Assembly: GCF_008087345.1 (NCBI RefSeq)
Contig: NZ_VHIB01000001.1
Location: forward strand, 124,001-188,000
Reading direction: 5' to 3'
Origin: Nocardioides caldifontis
GTDB lineage: Bacteria > Actinomycetota > Actinomycetes > Propionibacteriales > Nocardioidaceae
DNA length: 64,000 bases
Positions 24,909 to 33,432 of this stretch are shown here, in pieces. The translations under genes were made by a program, and so were the position numbers. Within the stretch, counting starts at the first letter, position 1. Each line of letters opens with the position of its first letter. The notes beneath the pieces are model-generated. The model was not told where the DNA came from. It did not search any database and saw only the letters and a program-made list of their open reading frames with translations.

Positions 24909-26069
24909 TCACCCGCGCAGGCGCCCGTTGAGCCGGGCGGCCTGCCGGGTCAGGTGGTCCCGCTCGGCGGCGTTGGTCGCCTTGGAAGCGGCCTCGACGT
25001 AGAGCTTCGCGGCGGTGGTGAGGTCGCCGTCTCGCTCGTGGAGGTACGCCGACACAGCAGCGTGCCGGGGCAGGCCGGGGTCGAGTGGTGCCAGCGCGGC
25101 GAGCCCTGCCCGGGGGCCGTCGGCCTCCCCGACCGCCACGGCGCGGTTGAGCCGGACGACCGGGTTGTCGGTGAGCCGGACGAGCTCGTCGTACCACTCC
25201 ACGATCTGCACCCAGTCGGTCCCCTCGGCGGTGAGGGCGTCGGCGTGCAGCGCGGCGATCGCGGCCTGCGCCTGGAACTCGCCGAGCCGGTCCCGCGCGA
25301 GCGCGGCCTGGAGGACCTCGATCCCCTCGGCGATCAGCCCGGTGTCCCAGAGGCCGCGGTCCTGCTGGGCGAGCGGCACGAGGCTGCCGTCGGCGCGGGT
25401 GCGGGCGGCGCGCCGCGCGTGGTGCAGCAGCATCAGCGCGAGCAGCCCGGAGACCTCCTCGTGGTCGATCGCCGTGGCGAGCTGGCGGGTGAGCCGGATC
25501 GCCTCGGCGGCGAGGTCGACGTCGCCGGAGTACCCCTCGTTGAAGACGAGGTAGAGCACCCGCAGCACCGTCGCGACGTCGCCGGGCTGGTCGAGCCGGA
25601 CCGACGAGACGGTCTTCTTGGCCCGGCTGATCCGCTGGGCCATCGTCGCCTCCGGCACCAGGTACGCCTCCGCGATCTGTCGCGTCGTGAGCCCGCCGAC
25701 CGCCCGCAGCGTGAGGGCGACCGCGGAGGCGGGGGTGAGTGACGGGTGGGCGCAGAGGAAGTAGAGCTGGAGCGTGTCGTCGGTCGACGAGCCGGGCGGC
25801 GGTGGTGGCTGCTCCTCGACCACCTCCTCGCGGCGCCGGCGCGAGGCGTCGGAGCGGGCGGCGTCGAGGAACTTCCGCCAGGAGACCGTGACCAGCCACC
25901 CCTTCGGGTCACGCGGCGGGTCGGTCTCCCAGCTGCGCACCGCCTCGACCAGCGCCTCCTGGACCGCGTCCTCGGCCGCCGCGAAGTCGGCTCCGCGGCG
26001 GACGAGGACGGCGATCACCGACGGGATGAGGGCACGGAGCCCCTGCTCGTCCACGGGACCGGCGGTCAC
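24909..26069 (-). CDS. ECF sigma factor with C-terminal TPR-like extension (ECF42 type)
   Basis: 386 aa from GTG 26069. Residues 1-170 contain sigma regions 2 and 4 (AAEDAVQEALVEAVRSW; LTTRQIAEAYLVPEATMAQR). A further 200-residue helical extension (RLYLVFNEGYSG-type block, here LRVLYLVFNEGYSGD, then LNRAVAVGEADGP) is the TPR-like tail that marks the ECF42 group. These sigma factors are encoded with DGPF-domain proteins and lack a classical anti-sigma factor. The DGPF gene lies just upstream and overlaps by 4 bp. The signal sensed is unknown. Confidence 0.9.
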   Translation of the reverse strand: MTAGPVDEQGLRALIPSVIAVLVRRGADFAAAEDAVQEALVEAVRSWETDPPRDPKGWLVTVSWRKFLDAARSDASRRRREEVVEEQPPPPPGSSTDDTLQLYFLCAHPSLTPASAVALTLRAVGGLTTRQIAEAYLVPEATMAQRISRAKKTVSSVRLDQPGDVATVLRVLYLVFNEGYSGDVDLAAEAIRLTRQLATAIDHEEVSGLLALMLLHHARRAARTRADGSLVPLAQQDRGLWDTGLIAEGIEVLQAALARDRLGEFQAQAAIAALHADALTAEGTDWVQIVEWYDELVRLTDNPVVRLNRAVAVGEADGPRAGLAALAPLDPGLPRHAAVSAYLHERDGDLTTAAKLYVEAASKATNAAERDHLTRQAARLNGRLRG

Positions 26070-26473
26070 TCGGTGACGGTCGGGGGCTCGGTGAGGAACG
26101 GCCGCACCTCGAGCCACTCGTGGATCGGCTCGCCCCCGGCGCCGGGCGCGGCCGACAGCTCAGCGGCCAGCTCGAGCGCCCGCTCGTGGCTGTCGACGTC
26201 GATCACCATCCACCCGGCGATCAGGTCCTTCGTCTCCGCGAACGGGCCGTCGGTGACGGGCGGCCGGCCCTCACCGTCGTACCGGACGAAGGTGCCCTCC
26301 GGAGCGAGCGCCTGCGCGTCGACGAACTCGCCGGTGCTCTCGAGCCGGGCGGCGAAGTCGCGCATGTACTGCACGTGGGCGGAGATCTCGCCCTCGCTCC
26401 ACCGGTCCATCGGCACGTTGTTCACGGCGGCGGGGGCGCCGCGGTAGTGCTTGAGAAGCAGGTACTTGGCCAT
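26066..26473 (-). CDS. DGPF/YCII-related protein, partner of the ECF sigma factor
   Basis: 135 aa from ATG 26473. The name-giving motif is present as VTDGPFAETKDLIAGWMVID near residue 75, in a small ferredoxin-like fold of the YCII superfamily. In ECF42 systems the DGPF genes are the sigma factor's direct targets and neighbours; their biochemical activity is not established. A promoter with the expected ECF form lies 50-77 bp upstream, so gene and sigma factor are probably one autoregulated transcript. Confidence 0.88.
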   Translation of the reverse strand: MAKYLLLKHYRGAPAAVNNVPMDRWSEGEISAHVQYMRDFAARLESTGEFVDAQALAPEGTFVRYDGEGRPPVTDGPFAETKDLIAGWMVIDVDSHERALELAAELSAAPGAGGEPIHEWLEVRPFLTEPPTVTE

Positions 26474-26523
26474 GGGGTTCCTCCTCGTTGCGGTGCGGCT
26501 CTGGTGGCCGCGTTCGCTCCAGG

Positions 26524-26550
26524 GACGGAGCCGGTGCCGCGTCCTCGACA
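26524..26550 (-). promoter_or_regulatory. Probable ECF42-type promoter, TGTCGA-N17-CGTC
   Basis: On the minus strand TGTCGA at 26545-26550 is followed after 17 bp by CGTC at 26524-26527. As I recall, ECF42 promoters carry TGTCGA at -35 and a CGA/TC-type -10, so this matches in sequence and spacing. It points into the DGPF-sigma pair, implying self-activation. Confidence 0.65.
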
Positions 26551-26604
26551 TTGCCCTCGGAGAAATCCTGCACGAAATTCCTCGATTCCTTGCAGGTGGC
26601 GGGG

Positions 26605-28263
26605 TCAGCCCCTCCGAGCGTGGGCCTCCCGGCGCCTCGCCCGGAGCCGGTGCATCAGCGGCACGGTGCGGCCGAAGTGGTCGTGGAGCGCGAGGTAGTC
26701 ACCGAAGAGCTCGTCGTACGCCGCGGCGCGACCCGGGTCCGGGTGGTGGCGGACCGGGTGCTCGGTCGTCATCGCCTCCACCGCCGCCGGCACGTCGGGG
26801 TGCACACCGGCGGCCACGGCCCCGTGGATCGCGGCCCCGAGGGCGGCCCCGTGCTCGGTCCCGATCACCGAGAGGGGCAGGCCGAGCACGTCGGCGTACA
26901 CCTGGAGGAGCCAGGGGTTCCGCACCAGCCCGCCGGCGACCACCACGTCGTCGACCGCGAGCCCGCCGCCGCGGAACGCCTCCACGATCACCCGGGTCCC
27001 GAATGCGGTCGCCTCGACGAGCGCGCGGTAGACGTCCTCGGGACGGGTCGCCAGCGTCAGCCCCAGGACGGCGCCGGAAAGCTCGTGGTCGCCGAGGACG
27101 GACCGGTTGCCGCTGAGCCAGTCGAGGGCGACCAGGCCGTGCTCGCCGACCTCCTGCGCGGCGGCGAGCCGGCTCAGGTGCTCGTGGAGGGACTCCCCTG
27201 CCTCGGCCGCGGCTCGCTCGTACGACGCCGGGACGCCCGTCCTCGTGAACCAGGCGAGCACGTCGCCGACCCCGCTCTGCCCGGCCTCGTAGCCCCACCG
27301 CCCGGCGACGATCCCGCCCTCGACGACACCGGAGATGCCGGGCACCTCGCGCACCTCGTCGGCGTTGAGCATGTGGCAGGCGGAGGTGCCCAGGATCAGC
27401 GTGAGCCGCCCCGGCTCGACACCGCGGGCCGCGGGCACGGTGGCGTGCGCGTCGATGCCGCCGACCGCCACCGCGATCCCCTCGGGTAGCCCGGTCCACG
27501 CGGCGGCCTGACGGGTGAGCGAGCCGGCCCGCGCGCCCAGCGGCAGCACCGGCTGGTCGACCTTGCCGACCCAGCTCCCCAGCCCCGGCGCGACCGCCTC
27601 GAGCAGCTCCGCCGACGGGTAGCGCCCCTGCTGGTGGAGCCCCTTGTAGCCGGCCGTGCTCGCGCTCCGCACCAGCGAACCTCCGAGCTGCCACACGACC
27701 CAGTCGGCGGCCTCGACGAGGAGCTCGGCGCGGTCGTACAGCTCGTGGTCCTCCTCGAGCAGCTCGAGCGCCTTGGCGAGCTCGCCCTCGGCGGAGACCC
27801 GGCCGCCGTACCTCCCCAGCCACGGCTCGCCCCGCTCCTCGGCGAGCCGGGTGATCCGGTCGGCCTCCGGCTGGGTCGAGTGGTGCTTCCACAGCTTCGG
27901 CCACGCGTGCGGGCGGTCGGCGAGCCCGTCGACCTCGCAGAGCGGCGTGCTGTCGGCGAGGCAAGGGAGGACCGTGCACGCGGTGGCGTCGGTGCCGATC
28001 CCGACGACGTCGGCCGGGTCGATCCCGGCGGCCGCGACTGCCGCGGGCACCGCCCGGCGCAGCGCCTCCCGGTAGTCCTCCGGGTCCTGCAGCGCCCACG
28101 ACGGCGGCAGCGACCGGCCGCCCGGGAGCGCGGTGTCCAGCACGCCGCGGGCGTACTCGTGGACCGCCGCGCCCCGCTCGGTGCCGTCGCCGGCGTCCAC
28201 GACGACCGCACGGGCCGAGAGCGTCCCGAAGTCGACGCCGACCACGTAGCGAGCACGACCCAT
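26605..28263 (-). CDS. araB: Ribulokinase (FGGY family)
   Basis: 552 aa from ATG 28263. The N-terminal ATP-binding motif is VGVDFGTLSARAVVVDAG, as in AraB. The substrate/ATP region has TDATACTVLPCL, GGIDAHATVPAARGV and the C-terminal GGLVRNPWLLQVYADVLG. Length and motifs fit ribulokinase, which makes ribulose 5-phosphate from ribulose. No araA or araD is in the window. A divergent zinc dehydrogenase gene begins 40 bp away and may act in the same sugar or polyol pathway. Confidence 0.88.
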   Translation of the reverse strand: MGRARYVVGVDFGTLSARAVVVDAGDGTERGAAVHEYARGVLDTALPGGRSLPPSWALQDPEDYREALRRAVPAAVAAAGIDPADVVGIGTDATACTVLPCLADSTPLCEVDGLADRPHAWPKLWKHHSTQPEADRITRLAEERGEPWLGRYGGRVSAEGELAKALELLEEDHELYDRAELLVEAADWVVWQLGGSLVRSASTAGYKGLHQQGRYPSAELLEAVAPGLGSWVGKVDQPVLPLGARAGSLTRQAAAWTGLPEGIAVAVGGIDAHATVPAARGVEPGRLTLILGTSACHMLNADEVREVPGISGVVEGGIVAGRWGYEAGQSGVGDVLAWFTRTGVPASYERAAAEAGESLHEHLSRLAAAQEVGEHGLVALDWLSGNRSVLGDHELSGAVLGLTLATRPEDVYRALVEATAFGTRVIVEAFRGGGLAVDDVVVAGGLVRNPWLLQVYADVLGLPLSVIGTEHGAALGAAIHGAVAAGVHPDVPAAVEAMTTEHPVRHHPDPGRAAAYDELFGDYLALHDHFGRTVPLMHRLRARRREAHARRG

Positions 28264-28303
28264 GGGGTGATGGTCCTCCACCTGGTCCGGCGATGATGGG
28301 CCC

Positions 28304-29317
28304 GTGCACCGTGTCGCGAAGCTCCATGCCGTCGGAGACCTCCGGATCGAGGAGGCCCCGGCGCCCGGGCCGCCGCCCGAGGGGTGGTCGACGGTCGCGG
28401 TCACCTCGGTCGGGCTCTGCGGCTCCGACCTGCACTGGTACGCCGAGGGCGGCACCGGTGAGGTGTCGATCGGGGACCCGGTCGTGCCGGGACACGAGTT
28501 CGCCGGGGTCGCGCTCGACGGGCCGTACGCCGGCAGGCGGGTGGCCGTCGACCCGGCGATCCCGTGCGGGCGGTGCGAGCCGTGCCGGGAGGGCCACGGC
28601 AACCTCTGCCTCGACATGCGGTTCGCCGGCCACGAGAGCCTCGACGGCGGGCTGCAGGAGCGGCTGGTGTGGCCGGACGAGCTGCTCTTCCCGCTCCCGG
28701 ACGGGCTGAGCGACGACGCCGGCGCCCTGCTCGAGCCGCTCGGCGTCGCGATCCACGCGGTCCACCACGCCCACGTCCGGCTCGGCCACGACGTGCTCGT
28801 CGTCGGCGCCGGCCCGATCGGGGTCTTGGTCGCCGCCGTCGCCCGCCGGGCCGGCGCCGCGCGGGTCTTCGTCAGCGAGCCGCTCGAGCACCGGCGCGCC
28901 ACGGCCCTGCGGCACGGCGCGGACGCCGCCTGGCCCCCCGACGTCGCCGAGCAGGCGCTGAAGGAGGAGACCGCCGGCCGCGGCGTCGACGTCGTCGTCG
29001 AGATGGCCGGCGGCGACGACGCGATCGCGACCGCGGTGGCCTGCGCCCGACCCGGAGCCCGGGTGGCGCTCGGAGGCATCCCGTCGACCCCGCTGAGCGC
29101 GTTCCCGGCGGCACCCGCGCGCCGGAAGGGGCTGACGTTCTCGATGGTCCGGCGGATGCACGAGACCTACCCGCGCGCGATCCGGCTGGCCACGACCGGC
29201 ATCGACCTCGACACCCTGGTCAGCGACCGGTTCCCGCTGGAGCGGTCGGCGGAGGCGTTCGAGCACGCGGTCCGGCGTACGGGCGACAAGACGGTGGTCA
29301 CGGTCTCCGGTTCCTGA
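28304..29317 (+). CDS. Zinc-dependent medium-chain dehydrogenase (polyol/sugar type)
   Basis: 337 aa from GTG 28304. Catalytic zinc ligands appear in GLCGSDLHWY and PGHEFAG. The structural zinc site is PCGRCEPCREGHGNLC. The NAD(P)-binding loop is VVGAGPIGVLVAAVARRAGA. The family includes sorbitol, xylitol and threonine dehydrogenases, and the DLHWY context is common in polyol dehydrogenases. It is divergent from araB, suggesting oxidation of a polyol to a ketose that AraB then phosphorylates. That pathway link is inference. Confidence 0.85.
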   Translation: MHRVAKLHAVGDLRIEEAPAPGPPPEGWSTVAVTSVGLCGSDLHWYAEGGTGEVSIGDPVVPGHEFAGVALDGPYAGRRVAVDPAIPCGRCEPCREGHGNLCLDMRFAGHESLDGGLQERLVWPDELLFPLPDGLSDDAGALLEPLGVAIHAVHHAHVRLGHDVLVVGAGPIGVLVAAVARRAGAARVFVSEPLEHRRATALRHGADAAWPPDVAEQALKEETAGRGVDVVVEMAGGDDAIATAVACARPGARVALGGIPSTPLSAFPAAPARRKGLTFSMVRRMHETYPRAIRLATTGIDLDTLVSDRFPLERSAEAFEHAVRRTGDKTVVTVSGS

Positions 29318-29454
29318 CTCCTGCTCGGCTCCGGTGGGCCCTTCGTCCTCGCGCACCGCGACCTGGGGCACGGCTCGCGGTCCGGCGCCGCTCGACGCGG
29401 TGGACGGTGACCGGAGGCCGTAGGGTACGCGGGACCACGCACGAGGAGAGACCA

Positions 29455-29985
29455 ATGAAGAGAAGCGCCGCCGCGCTCTGCGCGGCCCTGTTCCTGCTGA
29501 CCGGCTGCGGGGGCGGTGAGGACGACGACGCCAAGGAGAACATCAAGGCCTCCCTGCTCGAGCAGGAGGAATCCTCGGTCGCCGGGGGTGCGGAGCTCAC
29601 CGAGGAGCAGGCCGACTGCTTCGCCGACGGGATCGTCGACGAGGTCGGCGTCGACAAGCTGCAGGAGTACGAGCTCCTCAACGACGACCTCGAGATCGCC
29701 GAGAACGCCGAGCCCACCGACATGTCGAAGGACGACGCCGAGGCGATGGCCGCGGTCATGACCGACTGCGTCGACATGACCGAGCTCATCGAGGAGCAGC
29801 TCGCCGCCTCGGACACCGAGCTCACCGAGGAGCAGCAGAGCTGCATCACCGACGCCATCGACGAGGACGCCATCGAGGCCGGGCTCGCCGCCAGCTTCCA
29901 GGGTGAGACCGACAACCCGATGGAGGAGATGACCGGGCAGCTGATGGCCTGCGTCATGGGCGACATGGAGACGCCCAGCGAGTGA
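29455..29985 (+). CDS. Acidic lipoprotein with duplicated ELTEEQ-Cys segment
   Basis: 176 aa from ATG 29455, with GAGGAG upstream. The signal MKRSAAALCAALFLLTGC ends in lipobox LTGC. The mature chain is strongly acidic and has two similar segments, ELTEEQADCFADGIVDEVG and ELTEEQQSCITDAIDEDA, each followed by a further Cys (MTDC, MAC). Two disulfides are plausible. I do not recognise the family with certainty. It probably sits outside the membrane. A strong terminator follows directly. Confidence 0.75.
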   Translation: MKRSAAALCAALFLLTGCGGGEDDDAKENIKASLLEQEESSVAGGAELTEEQADCFADGIVDEVGVDKLQEYELLNDDLEIAENAEPTDMSKDDAEAMAAVMTDCVDMTELIEEQLAASDTELTEEQQSCITDAIDEDAIEAGLAASFQGETDNPMEEMTGQLMACVMGDMETPSE

Positions 29986-30008
29986 CGCTCGCTCTCGCCT
30001 GACTGCAG

Positions 30009-30041
30009 AAGGGCCGCCCCTCCGACGGAGGGGCGGCCCTT
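30009..30041. terminator. Strong hairpin terminator
   Basis: A perfect 15-bp stem (AAGGGCCGCCCCTCC and its complement) with a GAC loop lies 23 bp after the lipoprotein stop and 12 bp from the convergent ABC permease stop. It ends in TT and begins with AA, so it can serve both strands. Confidence 0.9.
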
Positions 30042-30052
30042 GTCGGATGTCG

Positions 30053-31603
30053 TCAGGCGGCGACGGTGGCCACCACGCGGGAGCGCACCTCGGGCACTCC
30101 CCAGGCGTTGGCGGTGCGCACGAGCCGCCATGCGGAGAGCAGCAGGAAGGGCACGGCGACCGCCACCGACCACTCCCACGAGAGCCGCACCAGGAGCGAG
30201 AAGACGAGCCCCACCATCGTCGTGCTCAGCGCCAGCCGGGCCGAGTAGCCGACCATCACCAGCGGCGGGGCCGGGGTCGCCCGGGCCGAGCGCAGGTCGA
30301 CGCCGAACGGCCGCCGGACCGACCAGCGCAGCGACGCCGAGACGACCTGGAGGACGACCACGAGCGCGGCCGCGGTCACCGCGGCCAGCTCGTCGACCGT
30401 CGGCAGCCCGGCGCGGAGCGACGCCATCACGAGGGTGGCGGCGCTGGCCACCAGCAGCACCTCGACCAGGACGAGCACGCGGGAGAGGAAGACCAGCCCC
30501 GGGGCGACCGGAAGGCTGTCGCGCCACAGGGCGCCGCGGCCGTCGAGGCACCAGGCGTTGACGCCGAAGAGCAGCGCGCCACCCGAGGCGACCAGCCCCG
30601 GCAGGATCGGGAGCATCTCCCACTCGAGCCCGCCGGCGATCGCCACCAGTCCGGGCATCACCGCGAGCACGGCCAGCCCGCGCCGGAGCGGGACCGAACG
30701 CCAGATGCCGACCCGGTCGGTGCGGAGCATCGCGACGAGGTCGGAGCCGGGGTGCGGCCGCGGCTGGTGGGTCGACGTCTCGAGCCGCAGCTCGTCCCGG
30801 GCCGGTCGGCGGTTCACCGCCGAGGCAGCGACCGCGCCGAGGACGACGGCCACCGCCGCGACGACGAGCAGCACCAGGAAGGTCTTGGCGTAGAGAGGCG
30901 TGACCCCGGTCCGCCCCTGCAGCGCGGCGATCGAGACCTGGAGCGTGGGGCTCTTCTGCAGCAGCGGGACGAGCCGGTCGGCGGCCACCAGGTAGGCGCC
31001 GCCGAGCCCGGCCAGCACCATCAGGCCGCGGGCCGCCCAGGTGCCGTGCGGACCGCGGCGTACCCACTCCAGGGCCCAGCCGACGACCTGCGCGAGCGCG
31101 GTCGCCGTGACCAGCCAGAGCAGCGTCAGCAGCTGGGTCAGGACCAGCCCCCAGTAGGCGCCGCCGACGTAGGCCATCGCCGCGAGCAGCGTCCAGGCCT
31201 GGAGCAGCCAGGCGATGTTGAGCGGGGCCATCAGCAGCGCGCCGAGGTGGTCGGTCGTGGTGCTGACCGGGTAGGCGACCGCCTGGTCGCGCGGCACCAG
31301 CTCGCGGCCGCCGCCGGAGGCCGCTGCGGAGACGATCGCGATCACGAGGATGCCGACCATCGCGGAGGGGAGCAGCGAGAGGACGTCGGTGCGCCGGTCG
31401 CCGCCGGGGAGGTACGCCGGAAGCCAGCCGGCGAGCACGGTCAGGGTGAGGACGGTGGCGAGGCCGGCGTACGCGAGGCGGCGGGAGCGGCCCCGGACGC
31501 CGGAGGCGCGGAACGACAGCAGCGCGCCGACGTCGGCGGCGGCGCGGACCGCCTCGGCGACCCGGCCTGCATGAGCCTCAGTCGAGGAGCTCGCGGTAGA
31601 CAC
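30053..31603 (-). CDS. ABC exporter membrane protein
   Basis: 516 aa from GTG 31603, with ten or more hydrophobic segments in two halves separated by a charged stretch near residue 270 (NRRPARDELRLETSTHQPR). I recognise no specific permease family. Its 26-bp overlap with the upstream ATPase gene shows the two form one transporter. Such pairs usually export lipids or peptides, or serve in resistance; nothing indicates the cargo. Other start codons are possible, as the first 30 residues are not conserved-looking. Confidence 0.75.
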   Translation of the reverse strand: MSTASSSTEAHAGRVAEAVRAAADVGALLSFRASGVRGRSRRLAYAGLATVLTLTVLAGWLPAYLPGGDRRTDVLSLLPSAMVGILVIAIVSAAASGGGRELVPRDQAVAYPVSTTTDHLGALLMAPLNIAWLLQAWTLLAAMAYVGGAYWGLVLTQLLTLLWLVTATALAQVVGWALEWVRRGPHGTWAARGLMVLAGLGGAYLVAADRLVPLLQKSPTLQVSIAALQGRTGVTPLYAKTFLVLLVVAAVAVVLGAVAASAVNRRPARDELRLETSTHQPRPHPGSDLVAMLRTDRVGIWRSVPLRRGLAVLAVMPGLVAIAGGLEWEMLPILPGLVASGGALLFGVNAWCLDGRGALWRDSLPVAPGLVFLSRVLVLVEVLLVASAATLVMASLRAGLPTVDELAAVTAAALVVVLQVVSASLRWSVRRPFGVDLRSARATPAPPLVMVGYSARLALSTTMVGLVFSLLVRLSWEWSVAVAVPFLLLSAWRLVRTANAWGVPEVRSRVVATVAA

Positions 31604-32294
31604 CGGCGCCCTCCTCCCCCGTCATCCGGGCGGCGGGCAGCGCGGCGACGGCCGAGCCGCCGCGCAGCACGATCGCGTCCTGGCACGCCTGGACGGCGAG
31701 CTCGCGGAGGTGGGTGGAGACGAGGACCGCGGCGCCGGCCGCACGGGCGTCGGCGATGACCTCCATCGTCGCCTCGACGCCGAGCGGGTCCACGCCGTCG
31801 AACGGCTCGTCGAGGAGGAGCACCTGAGGCTGGTGGAACGCGGCGAGCACCACCGACATCCGACGGCCCATGCCGTGGCTGAACCCGGCGGTGACCCGGT
31901 GCGCGGCGGCGCCGAGGTCGAACCGCTCCAGCAGCTCGCGGGCCCGCTCCTCCCAGCCGGTCAGCCGGCGGAGCCGGGCGGCGAGCTGGAGGTGCTCCCA
32001 CGGCGTCGCGCGCGGGACCAGCCCGCCGACGTCGGGGCAGTAGCCGGTCAGCCGCTTGACCACCAGCGGCTCGGTGCGGACGTCGTGGCCGGCGACGGTG
32101 ACCAGTCCGCCGGTGGGCGGGATCACCCCGGCGAGCACCCGCATCGTCGTCGACTTGCCGGCGCCGTTGCGGCCGAGCAACGCGGTGGCCGACCCGGCCG
32201 GGACGCTGAACCCGATGCCGCGGACCGCGTCGACCTCGCCGAACCGGACGTAGAGGGAGCGGACGTCGACCACGGGGGCAGGGGCAACCGACAT
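31578..32294 (-). CDS. ABC exporter ATPase
   Basis: 238 aa from ATG 32294. Walker A is LLGRNGAGKSTTMRVLAG and Walker B VLLLDEPFDGVDP, with H-loop STHLRELAV. The signature loop is degenerate (FSHGMGRRMSVVLA instead of LSGGQ), as in many ABC-2 type exporters. It powers the membrane protein encoded downstream, which it overlaps by 26 bp. Upstream it is divergent from a hypothetical gene. Confidence 0.88.
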   Translation of the reverse strand: MSVAPAPVVDVRSLYVRFGEVDAVRGIGFSVPAGSATALLGRNGAGKSTTMRVLAGVIPPTGGLVTVAGHDVRTEPLVVKRLTGYCPDVGGLVPRATPWEHLQLAARLRRLTGWEERARELLERFDLGAAAHRVTAGFSHGMGRRMSVVLAAFHQPQVLLLDEPFDGVDPLGVEATMEVIADARAAGAAVLVSTHLRELAVQACQDAIVLRGGSAVAALPAARMTGEEGAGVYRELLD

Positions 32295-32435
32295 GGGTCC
32301 AGTGTCCCCGCGACCGCCGGACACGTCAGGCAGAACGGACAAAACACCGGGATCTGGCCCCCCGTGCAACCGAACCGGCGGCTGCTGCGTCTAGGCAGGT
32401 GGGGATCTGTCGTGGACCGACCGAGAGGAGCCGAC

Positions 32436-33011
32436 GTGGAGGTGCTGGAGCACGGGGTGGCGGTCGCCCACGACCTGCTGGAGGGGGTGCCGTGGGCAGC
32501 CTTCCACCACGGCGAGGTGGTCCTCGCGCCGGAGGTCCGTGAGGTCGACCGGCGCGAGGACCCGCTTGAGCTCGAGCCCCGGGGGACCTCGGTCGCCCTG
32601 GTCCTCGAGCGCGACGGCGTCCGTCAGTGGTGGCTGCTCGGGGGGCCGTTCGGGGGGCCCGAGACGGTCCTGCACGACCCGGCGGGCCGCGGGTTCGCGA
32701 CGTTCGAGCAATGGCTCGACTTCCGCGTCGCGACCGCCCACGGGGAGCAGCCCGCCCCGACCGTCACCTTCGCCGCGGACGGCACCCTCGCCGTGACCGA
32801 CGGTGGTGCGACCCTGCTCGCCCAGCGCACCGGGCTCGACCTGGGTCCGGGGTACGTCGGCGATCGGACCGGGGTGGCGAAGGTCCAGCACCGGGGTGTG
32901 GTCTGGTACGTCCTCGCCCGCGAGGTGGCCGGCGTGACCGAGTGCCTCCCGGCGATCAGCGACGCGACCACGATCGAGGAGTTCCTCGACGAGGCCCGCC
33001 GCTGGTGTTGA
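32436..33011 (+). CDS. Hypothetical protein; coding end lies in a tandem repeat
   Basis: 191 aa from GTG 32436, chosen because GAGGAG lies 6 bp upstream. I do not recognise it. It is soluble, acidic and beta-rich in appearance, with WWLLGGPFGGPETVLHDPAG near residue 66 and a helical end TIEEFLDEARRWC. The stop TGA is formed by the first bases of a 33-bp repeat array, so repeat insertion may have set the present C-terminus. It is alone between a divergent ABC operon and convergent fadB. Confidence 0.65.
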   Translation: MEVLEHGVAVAHDLLEGVPWAAFHHGEVVLAPEVREVDRREDPLELEPRGTSVALVLERDGVRQWWLLGGPFGGPETVLHDPAGRGFATFEQWLDFRVATAHGEQPAPTVTFAADGTLAVTDGGATLLAQRTGLDLGPGYVGDRTGVAKVQHRGVVWYVLAREVAGVTECLPAISDATTIEEFLDEARRWC

Positions 33012-33158
33012 GCCGCCCCTCGTGGCGCGCGTGGGGGGTGTTGAACCGCCCCTCGTGGCGGGCGTGGGGGGTGTTGAACCGCCCCTTGTGGCGCGCGTGG
33101 GGGGTGTTGAACCGCCCCTGATGGCGCGCGAGGGGTGTTGAACCGCCCCTGATGGCGG
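33005..33158. repeat. Intergenic 33-bp tandem repeat, about 4.5 copies
   Basis: Units begin at 33013, 33046, 33079, 33112 (31 bp) and 33143 (partial). Each starts CCGCCCCTCGTGGCG or the variant CCGCCCCTGATGGCG and ends GTGTTGAA. The core is the reverse complement of the core repeated inside atuA, with the same 33-bp period. No unique spacers separate units, so it is not CRISPR. Confidence 0.95.
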
Positions 33159-33261
33159 GGTCCGTTGGGCGCACATGATCGAGCTTCGGCGTACGACGGG
33201 AGCGGCACCGGCCCGCCGTACCCGGGCGGAAGCTCGGAGCCGGCGGGACCGCTCGAGCACG

Positions 33262-33279
33262 GCCACGAGGGGCGGCTCG
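33262..33279. repeat. Single extra copy of the 33-bp-repeat core
   Basis: GCCACGAGGGGCGGCTCG lies about 100 bp beyond the array, in the orientation seen in atuA's plus strand and opposite to the array. A lone, inverted copy suggests the core can move or be copied independently of the tandem array. Confidence 0.75.
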
Positions 33280-33341
33280 GCCAGGACGCGAACGTGCCCA
33301 CCCGGCCGGGGGTCGGGTGGGCTCGTCGCGATCATCGATCA

Positions 33342-33432
33342 GGGAGAAAGCCGTTCTCCCCACAGGAAACTGGTGCTCCCCATCGACTGCAACCTGTGGG
33401 GAGCACCCGTTTCCCATGGTGCCCTGGGAAAC
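33342..33432. terminator. Nested hairpins downstream of fadB
   Basis: Three stems are visible: GGGAGAA/TTCTCCC (33342-33360); GGAAACTGGTGCTCCCCA with its complement across 33365-33414 (18 bp, one mismatch); and GTTTCCCA/TGGGAAAC (33409-33432). The last two share 33409-33414, so they exclude each other. They lie just after the fadB stop and face a convergent gene, so termination is the likely role. Confidence 0.6.

Noticed and set aside
33005-33158. Possible CRISPR array (33-bp regular repeats)
   Set aside because: Units are contiguous with no unique spacers, and no cas genes are near; it is a minisatellite.
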